From positions 21,998 to 85,997 of the forward strand of contig JACRAM010000054.1 in NCBI GenBank assembly GCA_016213405.1: 64,000 bases of DNA. The letters are read 5' to 3'. The DNA comes from Bacteroidota bacterium. GTDB taxonomy: Bacteria; Bacteroidota; Bacteroidia; Palsa-948. Both the position numbers and the translations under genes were made by a program. The notes under the pieces were generated by a model, which was not told where the DNA came from, searched no databases, and saw only the letters and a list, made by a program, of their open reading frames with translations. The first letter of the stretch is position 1. The number at the start of each line of letters is the position of its first letter. This document shows positions 53,382 through 62,800 of the stretch, one piece after another.

Positions 53382-54039
53382 AGGAAACCAGAATGTTTTT
53401 TGCTATTTGATTACTGATGAATAAGCGTTTCTTTCCATTAAGAAGAATTGCCAGTGATTTATCATAGGGCTGAATATCTTTCACTTTTATTTTGCTTCCT
53501 AAAATAATTCCTGATTTATCAAGGAGATTAAGAAAAGCGCTCGTGTGGTCAATCACGCCTTTCATTATATAGTTACTGTCTCGCTTGGCTTCTGAAAGAA
53601 AAAGTGATTTCTCTTTCGATAAAATAAATTTCCCGCTTGAATCCGGAATCGGATCACCGTGCGGATCAAATTTCGGGAACTGTAATACCTTATCAATATG
53701 CTGAACTAATTTCTCAGAGCGGATATGCTCCAGTTGTTCAGCTACTTCATGTACTTCATCCCATTTGAATTTTAAAACCTTCACCAGGAACATTTCCCAT
53801 AGGCGGTGCTTGCGTATTACACCGAGTGCGACTTTCCTCCCGGATTCAGAGAGAGAGAGCCCGTTATATTTTTTATAGCGGATAAGTTTTTTTCTTGAAA
53901 GCTTCTTGAGCATGTCGGTGACAGAAGCGGCAGAAGTATTTATCCTTCTGGCTATATCGTTAGTGGTGATAAAGCCGTCACCACTCTCAGCAATCTTATA
54001 GATTGCCTTCAGGTAATTTTCTTCTGCTAATGAGTTCAT
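53359..54039 (-). CDS. DtxR/MntR-family metal-dependent regulator
   Basis: The 226-aa protein has the winged-helix start MNSLAEENYLKAIYKIAESG, recognition-helix region TSAASVTDMLKKLSRKKLI, dimerisation/metal site HRLWEMFLVKVL and HEVAEQLEHIRSEKLVQHID, and a C-terminal SH3-like FeoA domain. It would repress metal uptake when Mn2+ or Fe2+ is bound. It is co-transcribed with the Nramp-Usp gene and faces the outer-membrane protein gene; a palindrome that fits its operator lies between them. Confidence 0.93.
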   Translation of the reverse strand: MNSLAEENYLKAIYKIAESGDGFITTNDIARRINTSAASVTDMLKKLSRKKLIRYKKYNGLSLSESGRKVALGVIRKHRLWEMFLVKVLKFKWDEVHEVAEQLEHIRSEKLVQHIDKVLQFPKFDPHGDPIPDSSGKFILSKEKSLFLSEAKRDSNYIMKGVIDHTSAFLNLLDKSGIILGSKIKVKDIQPYDKSLAILLNGKKRLFISNQIAKNILVSCVINRKK

Positions 54040-54071
54040 GAAAAATAATTTATTGGTAAATGTAATAATTT

Positions 54072-54087
54072 TTTAGATTTGTCTAAA
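54072..54087. promoter_or_regulatory. Palindromic operator candidate TTTAGA-TTTG-TCTAAA
   Basis: A perfect 6-bp inverted repeat with a 4-bp spacer lies in the 71-bp gap between the divergent regulator and outer-membrane genes. A second imperfect AT-rich palindrome (TTTAATTAGATATATTTAAA) follows at about 54089-54108. It is the size and shape of DtxR/MntR boxes. Confidence 0.65.
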
Positions 54088-54110
54088 TATTTAATTAGAT
54101 ATATTTAAAC

Positions 54111-54863
54111 ATGTTAAAGTTAACATCTCTGACGATTTTATTTTTGGCTTCAATGCAGCTTTTTTCACAGGAATTAATAGATATTGAAACAGACAGACCT
54201 GACCAGACCGAATGCTCATCAGTTATACCACGAAAAACAATTCAAATAGAAACAGGTATTGTTTATGAATCGGATGATGAATCTGTCTTGTACTTCCCAA
54301 CTTCACTTATAAGAATTGGCGCATTCAAAAAACTAGAGGTCAGAATCATTGCCGGAGAATATTACAAATCAGAATCAAAAACCGACTCGCTGACTTATAA
54401 AACAGAAGGATTCAGTCCTGTTTCATTAGGAGTAAAAGCCTACCTATTAAAGGAAAATAAATTTCTTCCTCAAACAGCATTCATTTTTCATTTTAACAGA
54501 GATAGCAGAAAAATTTATGCTGTCGCCACTCCGTTTGACTTCAGGTTTTCCATGTCGCATACATTGTCAAGAAAAATTGATTTAGGATATAATCTTGGAG
54601 GAGAATGGAATGAGGATCAAAAAATATTTACCTATATATATACTCTGACTAGCGCATTCTCTATAGGAGAAAGGTTTGCTTCATACATAGAAATTTTTGG
54701 CGATGTTGCTGATCGTAGTTTTCCTCATCATCAGTTTGACGCAGGAATTACGTTTCTCCCAAAAATAAACATTCAACTTGACTGCTCATCAGGAATTGCA
54801 TTGAATGAATATTCCACTCATTTGTATCTGAGTGCCGGCCTGTCGTGGAGAATTCCAAATTAA
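54111..54863 (+). CDS. Outer-membrane channel-like protein (metal module)
   Basis: The 250-aa protein has a signal peptide and the ETDRPDQTE block followed by strands characteristic of the Phenol_MetA_deg-type outer-membrane family, ending SAGLSWRIPN. Divergence from the DtxR/Nramp operon across a shared palindrome suggests metal-regulated expression, and a role in metal passage across the outer membrane is a plausible inference. Mn2+ or Fe2+ specificity is not shown by the sequence. Confidence 0.82.
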   Translation: MLKLTSLTILFLASMQLFSQELIDIETDRPDQTECSSVIPRKTIQIETGIVYESDDESVLYFPTSLIRIGAFKKLEVRIIAGEYYKSESKTDSLTYKTEGFSPVSLGVKAYLLKENKFLPQTAFIFHFNRDSRKIYAVATPFDFRFSMSHTLSRKIDLGYNLGGEWNEDQKIFTYIYTLTSAFSIGERFASYIEIFGDVADRSFPHHQFDAGITFLPKINIQLDCSSGIALNEYSTHLYLSAGLSWRIPN

Positions 54864-54881
54864 CTCTTAGCTTCTATTCCC

Positions 54882-54889
54882 TATATTTG
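54882..54889 (+). promoter_or_regulatory. -7 element TATATTTG for priA
   Basis: It fits TAnnTTTG and ends 5 nt before the priA ATG, implying a leaderless mRNA. Confidence 0.5.
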
Positions 54890-54894
54890 TTTCC

Positions 54895-57378
54895 ATGGAA
54901 AAAGAATTATTTGCTGACGTAATTCTGCCGCTTGCGGTTCCTAATCTCTATACGTATTCCATTCCGGAATCCTTACAGAAAACAATTATATCAGGACAAA
55001 GAGTTGTAGTGCAGTTCGGGCAAAAAAAACTTTATACTGCTCTTGTAAGAAATGTTCATAGCAACAAACCCGAATATAAAACCAAACAACTTGAAAGCAT
55101 TCTTGACGCAGAACCGATTGTAAACGAAAAACAATTTGACCTCTGGAAATGGATCTCGGATTATTACATGTGCACAATTGGCGAAGTAATGAACGCTGCG
55201 CTTCCTTCAGGGCTAAAGCTGGCAAGCGAAACGAGGATAATACAAAATACGGAATTCAGAATTCAGAATCCAGAATTGTCAGATGATGAATTTCTTATTT
55301 GTGAAGCCCTTGAGAAAAATAAAATCCTGACAATGAGTGATGCGGAAGAGATTGTTCAGAACAAATCTGCACATTCAGTAGTGAAATCATTACTTGAAAA
55401 AGGAGTTGTTTGTATTTACGAAGAGTTAAAAGAAAAATTTAAACCAAAGGTGGAAGAATTTGTTCGGCTGACAAAACATGCATCGGATGAAGAAAATTTA
55501 AAAACTATTTTTGACGAGCTGGAGAAAAAAGCATTTAAACAACTGGAAGTGTTGATGGAGTTTGTGCATTTATCTGCTGTGCAGAAAGAAATTAAGAAAT
55601 CAGAGCTTCTGAAAAGAAAAGATGCTTCACCCGCTGTGATTGATGCGCTGAAGAAAAAAAATGTGCTGGAGGTGTATGAAAAAGAAACCGGCAGGTTTGC
55701 TCATCTGGATGCATCGGCAGGAAGTAAGTCCCTTTCTGAAGAGCAATCCACTGCTCTTGAAAAAATAAAAGAAGAATGGAAAGCGAAAGATGTTACTTTA
55801 TTTCACGGAGTAACTTCCAGCGGCAAAACTGAAATCTATGTAAAACTCATAGAAGAAATAGTAAAGCAGGGCAAACAGGTTTTGTATCTCCTTCCTGAAA
55901 TTGCCCTTACAACACAAGTAGTAAGCAGAATAAAAAAATATTTCGGAGACGCACTTGGGGTTTACCATTCAAGGTTTAATGAGAATGAAAGAGTGGAAAT
56001 ATGGAATCAAATAATTAAGTTTCAAGTCGCAAATCACAAGAAAGATAAAGTAAATAATAAATTCAATGTAATACTTGGCGCACGTTCGGCATTGTTTCTT
56101 CCCTATTCAAATCTTGGTTTGGTGATTGTGGATGAAGAACATGATTCATCTTACAAACAGTTTGATCCTGCGCCAAGATATAATGCGAGAGATACAGCCA
56201 TTATGCTGGCTTATATTCACAAAGCAAAAGTTTTGCTTGGCTCCGCTACTCCTTCTGTTGAAAGTTATTTCAATTCGCAGAACAAAAAATATGGATTTGT
56301 TGAACTTCCCACTCGCTTTGGCGGAGTGCAGATGCCTGAAATCCTTACAGCAGATATTAAAGATGATACAAAGCGCAGGAAAATGAAATCTCACTTCTCC
56401 CCGCTTCTGATGGAAAATATAGAGACTGCATTGAAGAACAAAGAGCAAGTAATTGTTTTTCAGAACCGCAGAGGATTTGCTCCACACCTTGAATGCAAAA
56501 CCTGCGGATGGGTTCCCCGGTGCAAAAACTGCGATGTAAGTTTAGTGTATCACAAAGCAGGCGCGCAGTTGCGATGCCACTATTGCGGATACATGACGCC
56601 TGTCCCCTCTTCCTGTAATGCGTGCGGAAGCCCGGATGTTCTGATGAAAAATTTTGGAACGGAAAAAATTGAAGAGGCACTTCAACTCTTTTTTCCTGAA
56701 GCAAGAATTGCCAGAATGGATTACGATTCCACGCGAACAAAACACGCACACCAGCGCCTGATAAATGATTTTGAAGAACAGAACATAGACATTCTTGTCG
56801 GAACACAAATGGTAACGAAGGGACTTGATTTTGAAAACGTGAGCACGGTGGGAATCCTCAGCGCTGATCAGGCAATGAACTTCCCTGATTTCCGCTCGCA
56901 CGAAAGAAGTTTTCAACTGCTGCTGCAGGTGGCAGGAAGAGCCGGAAGAAAATCAAAGCGCGGAAAAGTCATCATACAAACCTATTCTCCATCACATCAC
57001 ATCATACAACATGTGATCAATAATGATTTTGTAAAAATGTATGCAGAAGAAATTGAGCATCGGAAAAACTTTCACTACCCGCCTTTTTACCGCCTCATTG
57101 AATTAACAGTAACAGATAAAGATGTTCACAAAGTAAATGCCTTTGCGGATGAATTCGGAAATGAATTGAAGAAAGCATTCGGCAAAAGAGTGCTGGGACC
57201 TGAGTTTCCGATGATACCGAGAATAAAAAATACCTATCACAAAAAGCTAGTGATAAAGATTGCCAAAGAAGAATCAGCCAACAAGACAAAAGAAAAAATC
57301 AATTCGGTGATTTTGGAATTACAGAAAACTCCCGCGTTCAAATACGTGAAAGTGCTGGCAGATGTGGATCCGATGTAA
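54895..57378 (+). CDS. priA: Primosomal replication protein N' (helicase)
   Basis: PriA restarts stalled replication forks. The 827-aa protein has the N-terminal DNA-binding domain (ADVILPLAVPNLYTYSIP), Walker A GVTSSGKT (305-312), DEEHDSSYKQ, and two zinc-binding clusters (CKTCGWVPRCKNC; CHYC/CNAC). Two segments look repeat-derived: residues about 115-128 (IIQNTEFRIQNPEL, from AGAATTCAGAAT words) and about 375-390 (FQVANHKKDKVNNK) between VEIW and NVILGARSALF. Both fall in loops, so function is probably kept. Length is within family range despite the insertions. Confidence 0.95.
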   Translation: MEKELFADVILPLAVPNLYTYSIPESLQKTIISGQRVVVQFGQKKLYTALVRNVHSNKPEYKTKQLESILDAEPIVNEKQFDLWKWISDYYMCTIGEVMNAALPSGLKLASETRIIQNTEFRIQNPELSDDEFLICEALEKNKILTMSDAEEIVQNKSAHSVVKSLLEKGVVCIYEELKEKFKPKVEEFVRLTKHASDEENLKTIFDELEKKAFKQLEVLMEFVHLSAVQKEIKKSELLKRKDASPAVIDALKKKNVLEVYEKETGRFAHLDASAGSKSLSEEQSTALEKIKEEWKAKDVTLFHGVTSSGKTEIYVKLIEEIVKQGKQVLYLLPEIALTTQVVSRIKKYFGDALGVYHSRFNENERVEIWNQIIKFQVANHKKDKVNNKFNVILGARSALFLPYSNLGLVIVDEEHDSSYKQFDPAPRYNARDTAIMLAYIHKAKVLLGSATPSVESYFNSQNKKYGFVELPTRFGGVQMPEILTADIKDDTKRRKMKSHFSPLLMENIETALKNKEQVIVFQNRRGFAPHLECKTCGWVPRCKNCDVSLVYHKAGAQLRCHYCGYMTPVPSSCNACGSPDVLMKNFGTEKIEEALQLFFPEARIARMDYDSTRTKHAHQRLINDFEEQNIDILVGTQMVTKGLDFENVSTVGILSADQAMNFPDFRSHERSFQLLLQVAGRAGRKSKRGKVIIQTYSPSHHIIQHVINNDFVKMYAEEIEHRKNFHYPPFYRLIELTVTDKDVHKVNAFADEFGNELKKAFGKRVLGPEFPMIPRIKNTYHKKLVIKIAKEESANKTKEKINSVILELQKTPAFKYVKVLADVDPM

Positions 57379-57423
57379 AAACGGTTTCCAGTTTACGGTC
57401 TACAGTTTGTGGTTAAAGAAAAA

Positions 57424-57445
57424 CCCCGACCAAGTTTTGGATCGG
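57424..57445 (+). terminator. Terminator after priA
   Basis: CCCCGA/TCGGGG, with an inner CCAA/TTGG, is followed by CTTTCGT; GTTTAC words (57384-57416) precede it and CGTAATTCGT words follow. The T-run is poor in this direction. On the other strand the hairpin is followed by TTTTTC and so would terminate the siaB-siaC transcript. Confidence 0.65.
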
Positions 57446-57482
57446 GGCTTTCGTAATTCGTGAAATTCGTATTTCGTAGATT

Positions 57483-57863
57483 TTACTCTTCTATCTGAAT
57501 CATTTTGAAAGGCACGTTAATGATTGCCTGATAATCTTCACCCGCTTCCAACATGTCTTCATCATCCTGTTCGTAATACCAGTTAATCACTAATTGGTTT
57601 CCCCCTTTGTGAATTGATTCTAATTTTTTAAATACATCCAATATGCATTTGGATGAACTTGTGTTAAAATATTCAAGTTGTATGTTTACAGTAGTTACAT
57701 CGTTTGGAGTGCTTCCGTATTTCTCAAGTGATTCAACAATGGGTTTATAGAACTCAATTGAATTTTCAGGGATGGACCTTCCTTTAATTTCCAAAAACCC
57801 CTTCTCAAAATCAAAGTTGATGGATGGCGTTTTAGGAGTTGATTCAATGTTTATTTTTTCCAT
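57483..57863 (-). CDS. SiaC family regulatory phosphoprotein (DUF1987)
   Basis: The 126-aa protein matches DUF1987/SiaC, with LEYFNTSSSKCILDVF. The threonine in this motif is residue 68, the same number as the phosphorylated Thr68 of Pseudomonas SiaC. SiaC is phosphorylated by SiaB and dephosphorylated by the PP2C SiaA; in Pseudomonas it activates a diguanylate cyclase. Here it lies 15 nt downstream of a SiaB-type gene and a PP2C gene is 1.5 kb away. No GGDEF protein is present, so the target is unknown. Confidence 0.92.
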   Translation of the reverse strand: MEKINIESTPKTPSINFDFEKGFLEIKGRSIPENSIEFYKPIVESLEKYGSTPNDVTTVNIQLEYFNTSSSKCILDVFKKLESIHKGGNQLVINWYYEQDDEDMLEAGEDYQAIINVPFKMIQIEE

Positions 57864-57878
57864 AGTGATAGGATGATA

Positions 57879-58415
57879 TTATATTTTAATATTTAAACTG
57901 AAGAATGAATATTTGTCGTCAATAGGCATGAAGGAGTAGCTCAACTTCTGACCTGTTTTTCTTGCAATGTCAATCATTCCTAATCCTCCACCGCCTTTGG
58001 CTGACATTTCTCCGTTAGCAAGGACTTTTTTGTAGTACTCTTTTAATTCGTCCTGGCTAAGAGAGTTGATTTCAGCAAGGCGGGTATCTAACCCCTCCAC
58101 ATTTTCCGAGCGGATATAGTTACCGGTTATGATGGTGTATTGGCTTTCAAGTTTTCCAATCATGAAAATAGCGGAACGTGTTCTGTCGGTTGAGGCATCC
58201 ACTTCATCCATGTGGTGATAAAGATTCTGGAGGCATTCTACCAACACGTTGTATACTTTCTTTTTTACTTTGGGTTCTTCCTGAAGGTTTTCCAATTTTG
58301 ACTCCATGATTTGCAGAATGGAAGTAAGGAGCTCAGAGGTAATATCGCCCTTGAAGGAAAGCAATATATTGTTGCGTTCCATCTTGTCGTAAAAATCGTA
58401 AATGTCGAGCATCAT
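57879..58415 (-). CDS. SiaB family protein kinase-like
   Basis: The 178-aa protein resembles SiaB (DUF6272, GHKL-like fold): helical N-terminus, NVLVECLQNLYHHMDE with the N-box-like helix, and AKGGGGLGMIDIAR, a glycine-rich ATP lid. It should phosphorylate SiaC at Thr68. It starts a two-gene unit with siaC, behind a promoter-like element and a palindrome CCCGGTAGTTATCGGG (about 58438-58453). Confidence 0.88.
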   Translation of the reverse strand: MMLDIYDFYDKMERNNILLSFKGDITSELLTSILQIMESKLENLQEEPKVKKKVYNVLVECLQNLYHHMDEVDASTDRTRSAIFMIGKLESQYTIITGNYIRSENVEGLDTRLAEINSLSQDELKEYYKKVLANGEMSAKGGGGLGMIDIARKTGQKLSYSFMPIDDKYSFFSLNIKI

Positions 58416-58463
58416 AGACGGTTACTTCGTTATTTCCTCCCGATAACTACCGGGATAGGAAAA

Positions 58464-58471
58464 CAAATATA
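58464..58471 (-). promoter_or_regulatory. -7 element TATATTTG for siaB-siaC
   Basis: It fits TAnnTTTG on the minus strand, 49 nt from the siaB start. Confidence 0.5.
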
Positions 58472-58504
58472 GGAATTAATTATTTATACACGCTTTACAA
58501 ATAT

Positions 58505-59383
58505 TTATTGAAGTGCAAACTCAAAGGTATTGCCATCTATAGTAACGGTTGCTCTGTCATCGCAGGTGCCGTTGCCAAAATCAACAGAACGATCTTTTTT
58601 GCCGTCAATCTTAATAGTCATGGCACCGGACACAATCCAACGGCAGGCCATTTCTCTTCTCAGGGGAGAAGTAATGTCAACAGAAAAAGCTTTGCCATTA
58701 CGGTCGGTGCCATTTGCTGTTCCGCTCACGAGACTGAAATCGTCTCCGGGTACTGAAGGGTCTCCAATATCCACCGTAAGGGTGCGCGAGCAGTTCCAAA
58801 GAATAGTCCAGCTTCCATTACCGGCTTTTCCGTTTGTAACAGTTTGTGTGAAAGAGGTGGCAGAATTTTTAGTGACAGAGATAGTTCCTTCGTACTTGAC
58901 TCCGCTTACATAATAATCTATCAAATCCATAGTAACGTTGGAACCGTTTTGGCTCCATGGCGCGCTGAAGACCGCTTTTACAGTTCCCATCCTTACTTTT
59001 TCTCCCGGTGTGTTGCATCCGTAATCAAAAGTGCCATCGTAATTGGTATCAGCGCCATATTGTATCCACATGGTAATAGGAAATCCGTCAGCAACATCTG
59101 CGGAATCAGTCCATGAGTCAGGACAATAGTTTGAGGGAACAGGAGGGATATAGCTTCCTTTCTGAACACCGCTGTCGTTCACAGCAATGCTGTTTGTTAC
59201 GATAAACATGCGGGAGAATTCTCCTTCGGCAATGCTGTTATCAGTTGATGCCTGGGTATCGGTATCGGGTTCTTTCTTTTTGCAGGAGTTAACAGTGAGC
59301 AATAAACAGTAAACAGTAAACAATAAACAATAAACCCCGTAGGAAGAATTTCCAACGGGGTAAACAATCAGATATTTTTTCAT
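58505..59383 (-). CDS. Lipoprotein with repeat-encoded signal peptide
   Basis: From MKKYLIVYP the protein is 292 aa; a start at 59395 adds four residues. The signal peptide ends TVNSC (lipobox), and the mature part is beta-rich with no sorting domain; it is not recognised. The signal peptide is made of two repeats: a CCCCGTTGGAA/TTCCTACGGGG hairpin gives YPVGNSSYG, and GTTTACTGTTTAC words give CLLFTVYCLLLTV. It may be lipid-anchored at the outer membrane. Confidence 0.72.
   Translation of the reverse strand: MKKYLIVYPVGNSSYGVYCLLFTVYCLLLTVNSCKKKEPDTDTQASTDNSIAEGEFSRMFIVTNSIAVNDSGVQKGSYIPPVPSNYCPDSWTDSADVADGFPITMWIQYGADTNYDGTFDYGCNTPGEKVRMGTVKAVFSAPWSQNGSNVTMDLIDYYVSGVKYEGTISVTKNSATSFTQTVTNGKAGNGSWTILWNCSRTLTVDIGDPSVPGDDFSLVSGTANGTDRNGKAFSVDITSPLRREMACRWIVSGAMTIKIDGKKDRSVDFGNGTCDDRATVTIDGNTFEFALQ
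59332..59365. repeat. CCCCGTAGGA/TCCAACGGGG hairpin inside a signal peptide
   Basis: The third copy of this hairpin family lies in frame near the start of the lipoprotein gene. The conserved mismatch in the arms is kept. Confidence 0.85.
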
Positions 59384-59409
59384 TGGTGAAATCAATTATG
59401 AAACAGATG

Positions 59410-59730
59410 TTATGCTTCGGAAGTTTCTATTGCTAAAGTTCCTGAACCAACGGGTGTGCCTGTCATGCCATCCCACCTGCTAACGACAAGAGCAACGGCA
59501 CGGGTGACTTTTACATTCAATGCATTAGCAGCTTTTTTCAATTCTTCTTTTGCTTTTGTTGGGCTCATATCCTTGCCCTTTTTCCACAATAAGTTTGAAG
59601 GGAGATGATAGGTTATTTCATCTCTGCTGCCTCTTTTAACTTTCCAGTTTGACATATATCCTTTTGAAGCAAGTTCTTGCCTTACCTGATCTTGCTTTGC
59701 GCTGACTTCAAAACAGAGAACTACGTTCAT
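59410..59730 (-). CDS. Small protein of unknown function
   Basis: Not recognised. The 106-aa soluble protein has an alternating strand-helix pattern (NVVLCFEVSAKQDQVRQELA; EELKKAANALNVKVTRAVA) that suggests a small ferredoxin-like alpha/beta fold. It has no signal peptide. It lies between the lipoprotein and the PP2C regulator genes on the same strand. Confidence 0.65.
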   Translation of the reverse strand: MNVVLCFEVSAKQDQVRQELASKGYMSNWKVKRGSRDEITYHLPSNLLWKKGKDMSPTKAKEELKKAANALNVKVTRAVALVVSRWDGMTGTPVGSGTLAIETSEA

Positions 59731-59883
59731 GATTAGGTGTTTTAAAAATTTGTCAAAAGTACGAAATAGATTCTAAATACAAAATGCCAATTTAAACTCT
59801 AATTCCTATAACCAAGATATCGTCAACACTCGCCTAAGAGCGGGATTTCTTCAAACCTTATTTGCCAGAACATTCCTGTCTCA

Positions 59884-62800
59884 CTATATTCTAATGCCTA
59901 TTACCAGCACGTCATCAACCTGCGAATGATTTCCTTTCCACGTTTCCAGTTCTTTTTCGAGCAATACTTTTTGTTCGGGCATGGGCAGAACGCTGAAAGA
60001 CACGAGCATTTGGTGAAGCCGTTTGATCATAAACTTTTTGCCTTTCTCGCCACCAAACTGGTCGGCATAGCCGTCAGAAAACATATACACGGTATCTCCT
60101 TTCTTCAAAAATTTAAGATGGTTGGTAAAAATCCGTTCTGTATCCAACTGCGCTCCGCCTATGGGAAACTTGTTGCCGTCAATTTTTTCAAGTTTGTTAT
60201 CGCTGATGATGATGAGATGCCTGAGGGCGCTTGAGAATTGCACTTGAGTTTGGAGTTGGGAGTTGGGAGTTCGGAGTTGAGGATTGTTCTTCTCCGAACC
60301 CCCTTCTCCAAACTCCACACTAACTAATGCGATGTCCATTCCATCGGTGGTTTCAATATCGGTTTGCTCGCCTTGTTTTAATGCTGAACGCACGCCTTGA
60401 TTGAGCGAGGATAAAATAGCGGCAGGCTCTGTCATTCCGTTTTCAAGAATTATCTGGTTTAGCAGGTTGGTTCCTATCATGCTCATGAACGCGCCCGGCA
60501 CACCATGCCCCGTGCAATCTACGCAGGCGGCAATCTTTCTTCCGTTCTTTTCGCCAAACCAATAAAAATCACCGCTCACAATATCTTTCGGCTTGAAGAG
60601 AACAAATGATTCGGGAAAATGTTTTTGGATTTGGTCCTTGGTGGGAAGAATTGCATCCTGAATTCTTTTGGCATATTGTATGCTGCTGGTAATGTCAAAG
60701 TTTTTTTGCGCCAGTTCGGCTGTTCGTTCCGCCACTTTCTGCTCCAATATTTTTTTCTCCTTTTGAATGGATGCGGTGCGATAGCGGATGAATCCGAAAA
60801 CAAACGCAATAGAAAATAAAACGGAGAAAGCATAAAAAGCATTTGTCTTCCACCAGGGTGGGACAATGGTAATGTAAATGGCAACTCCTTCATCGTTCCA
60901 TAATCCATCGCTGTTAGAGCCTTTCACGCGAAACACATAATTGCCGCCTGGAAGATTGGTGTAGCTGACATATCTTCTGGTGGAAGGAGGCGACCAGTCG
61001 TTATCGAGCCCGTCCATGGTATAGGAGTATTTGTTTTTGGCGGGGAAATTATAATCGAGCGCAACAAACTCAAACGAAATAAAATTATCACGGAAAGAAA
61101 GTTCAATAAATTTTTTATCGCTGATGGCTGAATCAAGCGTAACTTCTTTTCCGAATTTTTTAAACGAAGTGATATAAACTGCGGGAATGTGATTGTTGCT
61201 GGAAATATTATCGGGGTAAAAGGAATTGAATCCGTTTATTCCTCCAAAAAACATTTCGCCTGTTTTTTTATTCTGGAAGTAGGCGCCCTGGTTGAATTCG
61301 TCACCCTGCAATCCATCATACGTGGAAAAATTCTTGAAAGCCGAGCCCTCTTTGTTTTCAATATTGGGATTAAAACGTGTGAGCCCTTTATTGGTGCTTA
61401 TCCATAGGTTTCCTCTTTTATCTCCTTGAATTCCTGCTATTGATGAGTTGGGCAAACCATCTTTTTCATAATACTGCGTGAAGGTTTGGCTTTTGATTTC
61501 AAATTTGTTAAGTCCGTTTGAAGTGCCAATCCACATGTTTCCTTTCCGGTCGTCATAAAGGCAATAAACCTTATTACTGCTGATAGAGTTAGAGGCATCC
61601 TGATGCTGGTATATTTTTATTTTGCCGGTATTAAAATCAAGCATATTCAATCCTCCGTCAGAAGTGCCAATCCAAACCTTTCTGTCTTTATCTTCATGCA
61701 CACAATAAATTCTGTTGGAAGAAAGCCCTTCTTCTGTGCTGTACTTCGTAAGATTTTTTGAGGTTTTGTCATACGCATAAAGTCCGGTGCTCCCGAAAAT
61801 GCCTATCCATATTATGTTGCCATGCCCCTGAACAATTCGAATAGCCGCGCCTCCGTCAATTACATGTTCTGTCTTGCCTGTTTTTTTATCCAGCACATTT
61901 ACTCCTCCGCCCTGAGTGCCAACCCAAATCAATCCGTCTTTATCTTCAAAGAGAGAAAGCACAGAATTATTTTTTGCAGTTGAAAGAGCGTTTTCTTTTC
62001 CGGTAACATTGAATTTATGATTCAGCCGGTCAATGGTGGTGATTCCTCCCTGCGATGTTCCCACCCAAATCAAACCCTCTGAATCCTGAAGAATGGACAT
62101 GATGGTGTTGGAAAGAAAAGAATTCTCGTTTGACATATCGCGGTGATAGTGCTTGAACCGGGCAGCGTTGGGAAAGTAAACGCTTACACCTCCCGCTTCT
62201 GTTCCTATCCAGATGTTTCCTTCTCTATCCCGATATACGCAGTTAACTTCATCGTTGCTCAAGCTTTGAAAATCATATTCATTATGCCGGTACGAAGCGA
62301 ACGAACGCATCTGCTTGTTGTAGCACGACACTCCTCCGCTTTTTGTACCCAGCCATAAAACATCTTTAGTATCCGTGCACAATGAAAATACGCGGTTATC
62401 CGAAATGCTGTTTTCTACATTACTCTTGTCATGAATAAGGCGCTGAAGAAATTTTTTAGTGGAGGGATTAAATGAAACAAGTCCGCCATTATCAGTTGCA
62501 ATCCAGAGAATGTCGGATTCATCCTGAGCGATGTCTTTTACACGATTAAAAAATTCAACATCCTCACCGGCTGAATTATCAATATACCAATGAAATGTTT
62601 CTTTCTCTCTGTCAAAAAGATTTAATCCGCCATCATAGGTTCCAATCCATAAATTCTTCTTTTTGTCTTCAAAAATAACCTGCACTTTAAACCCGTTTAA
62701 CGAAAGCGTATCTTCTTCTTTATGAATGAATGTTTTGAATTCATTGGTCTTGCCATTGAAAGAATTCAAACCATACGTGGTGCCCACCCAATAGGTTCCT

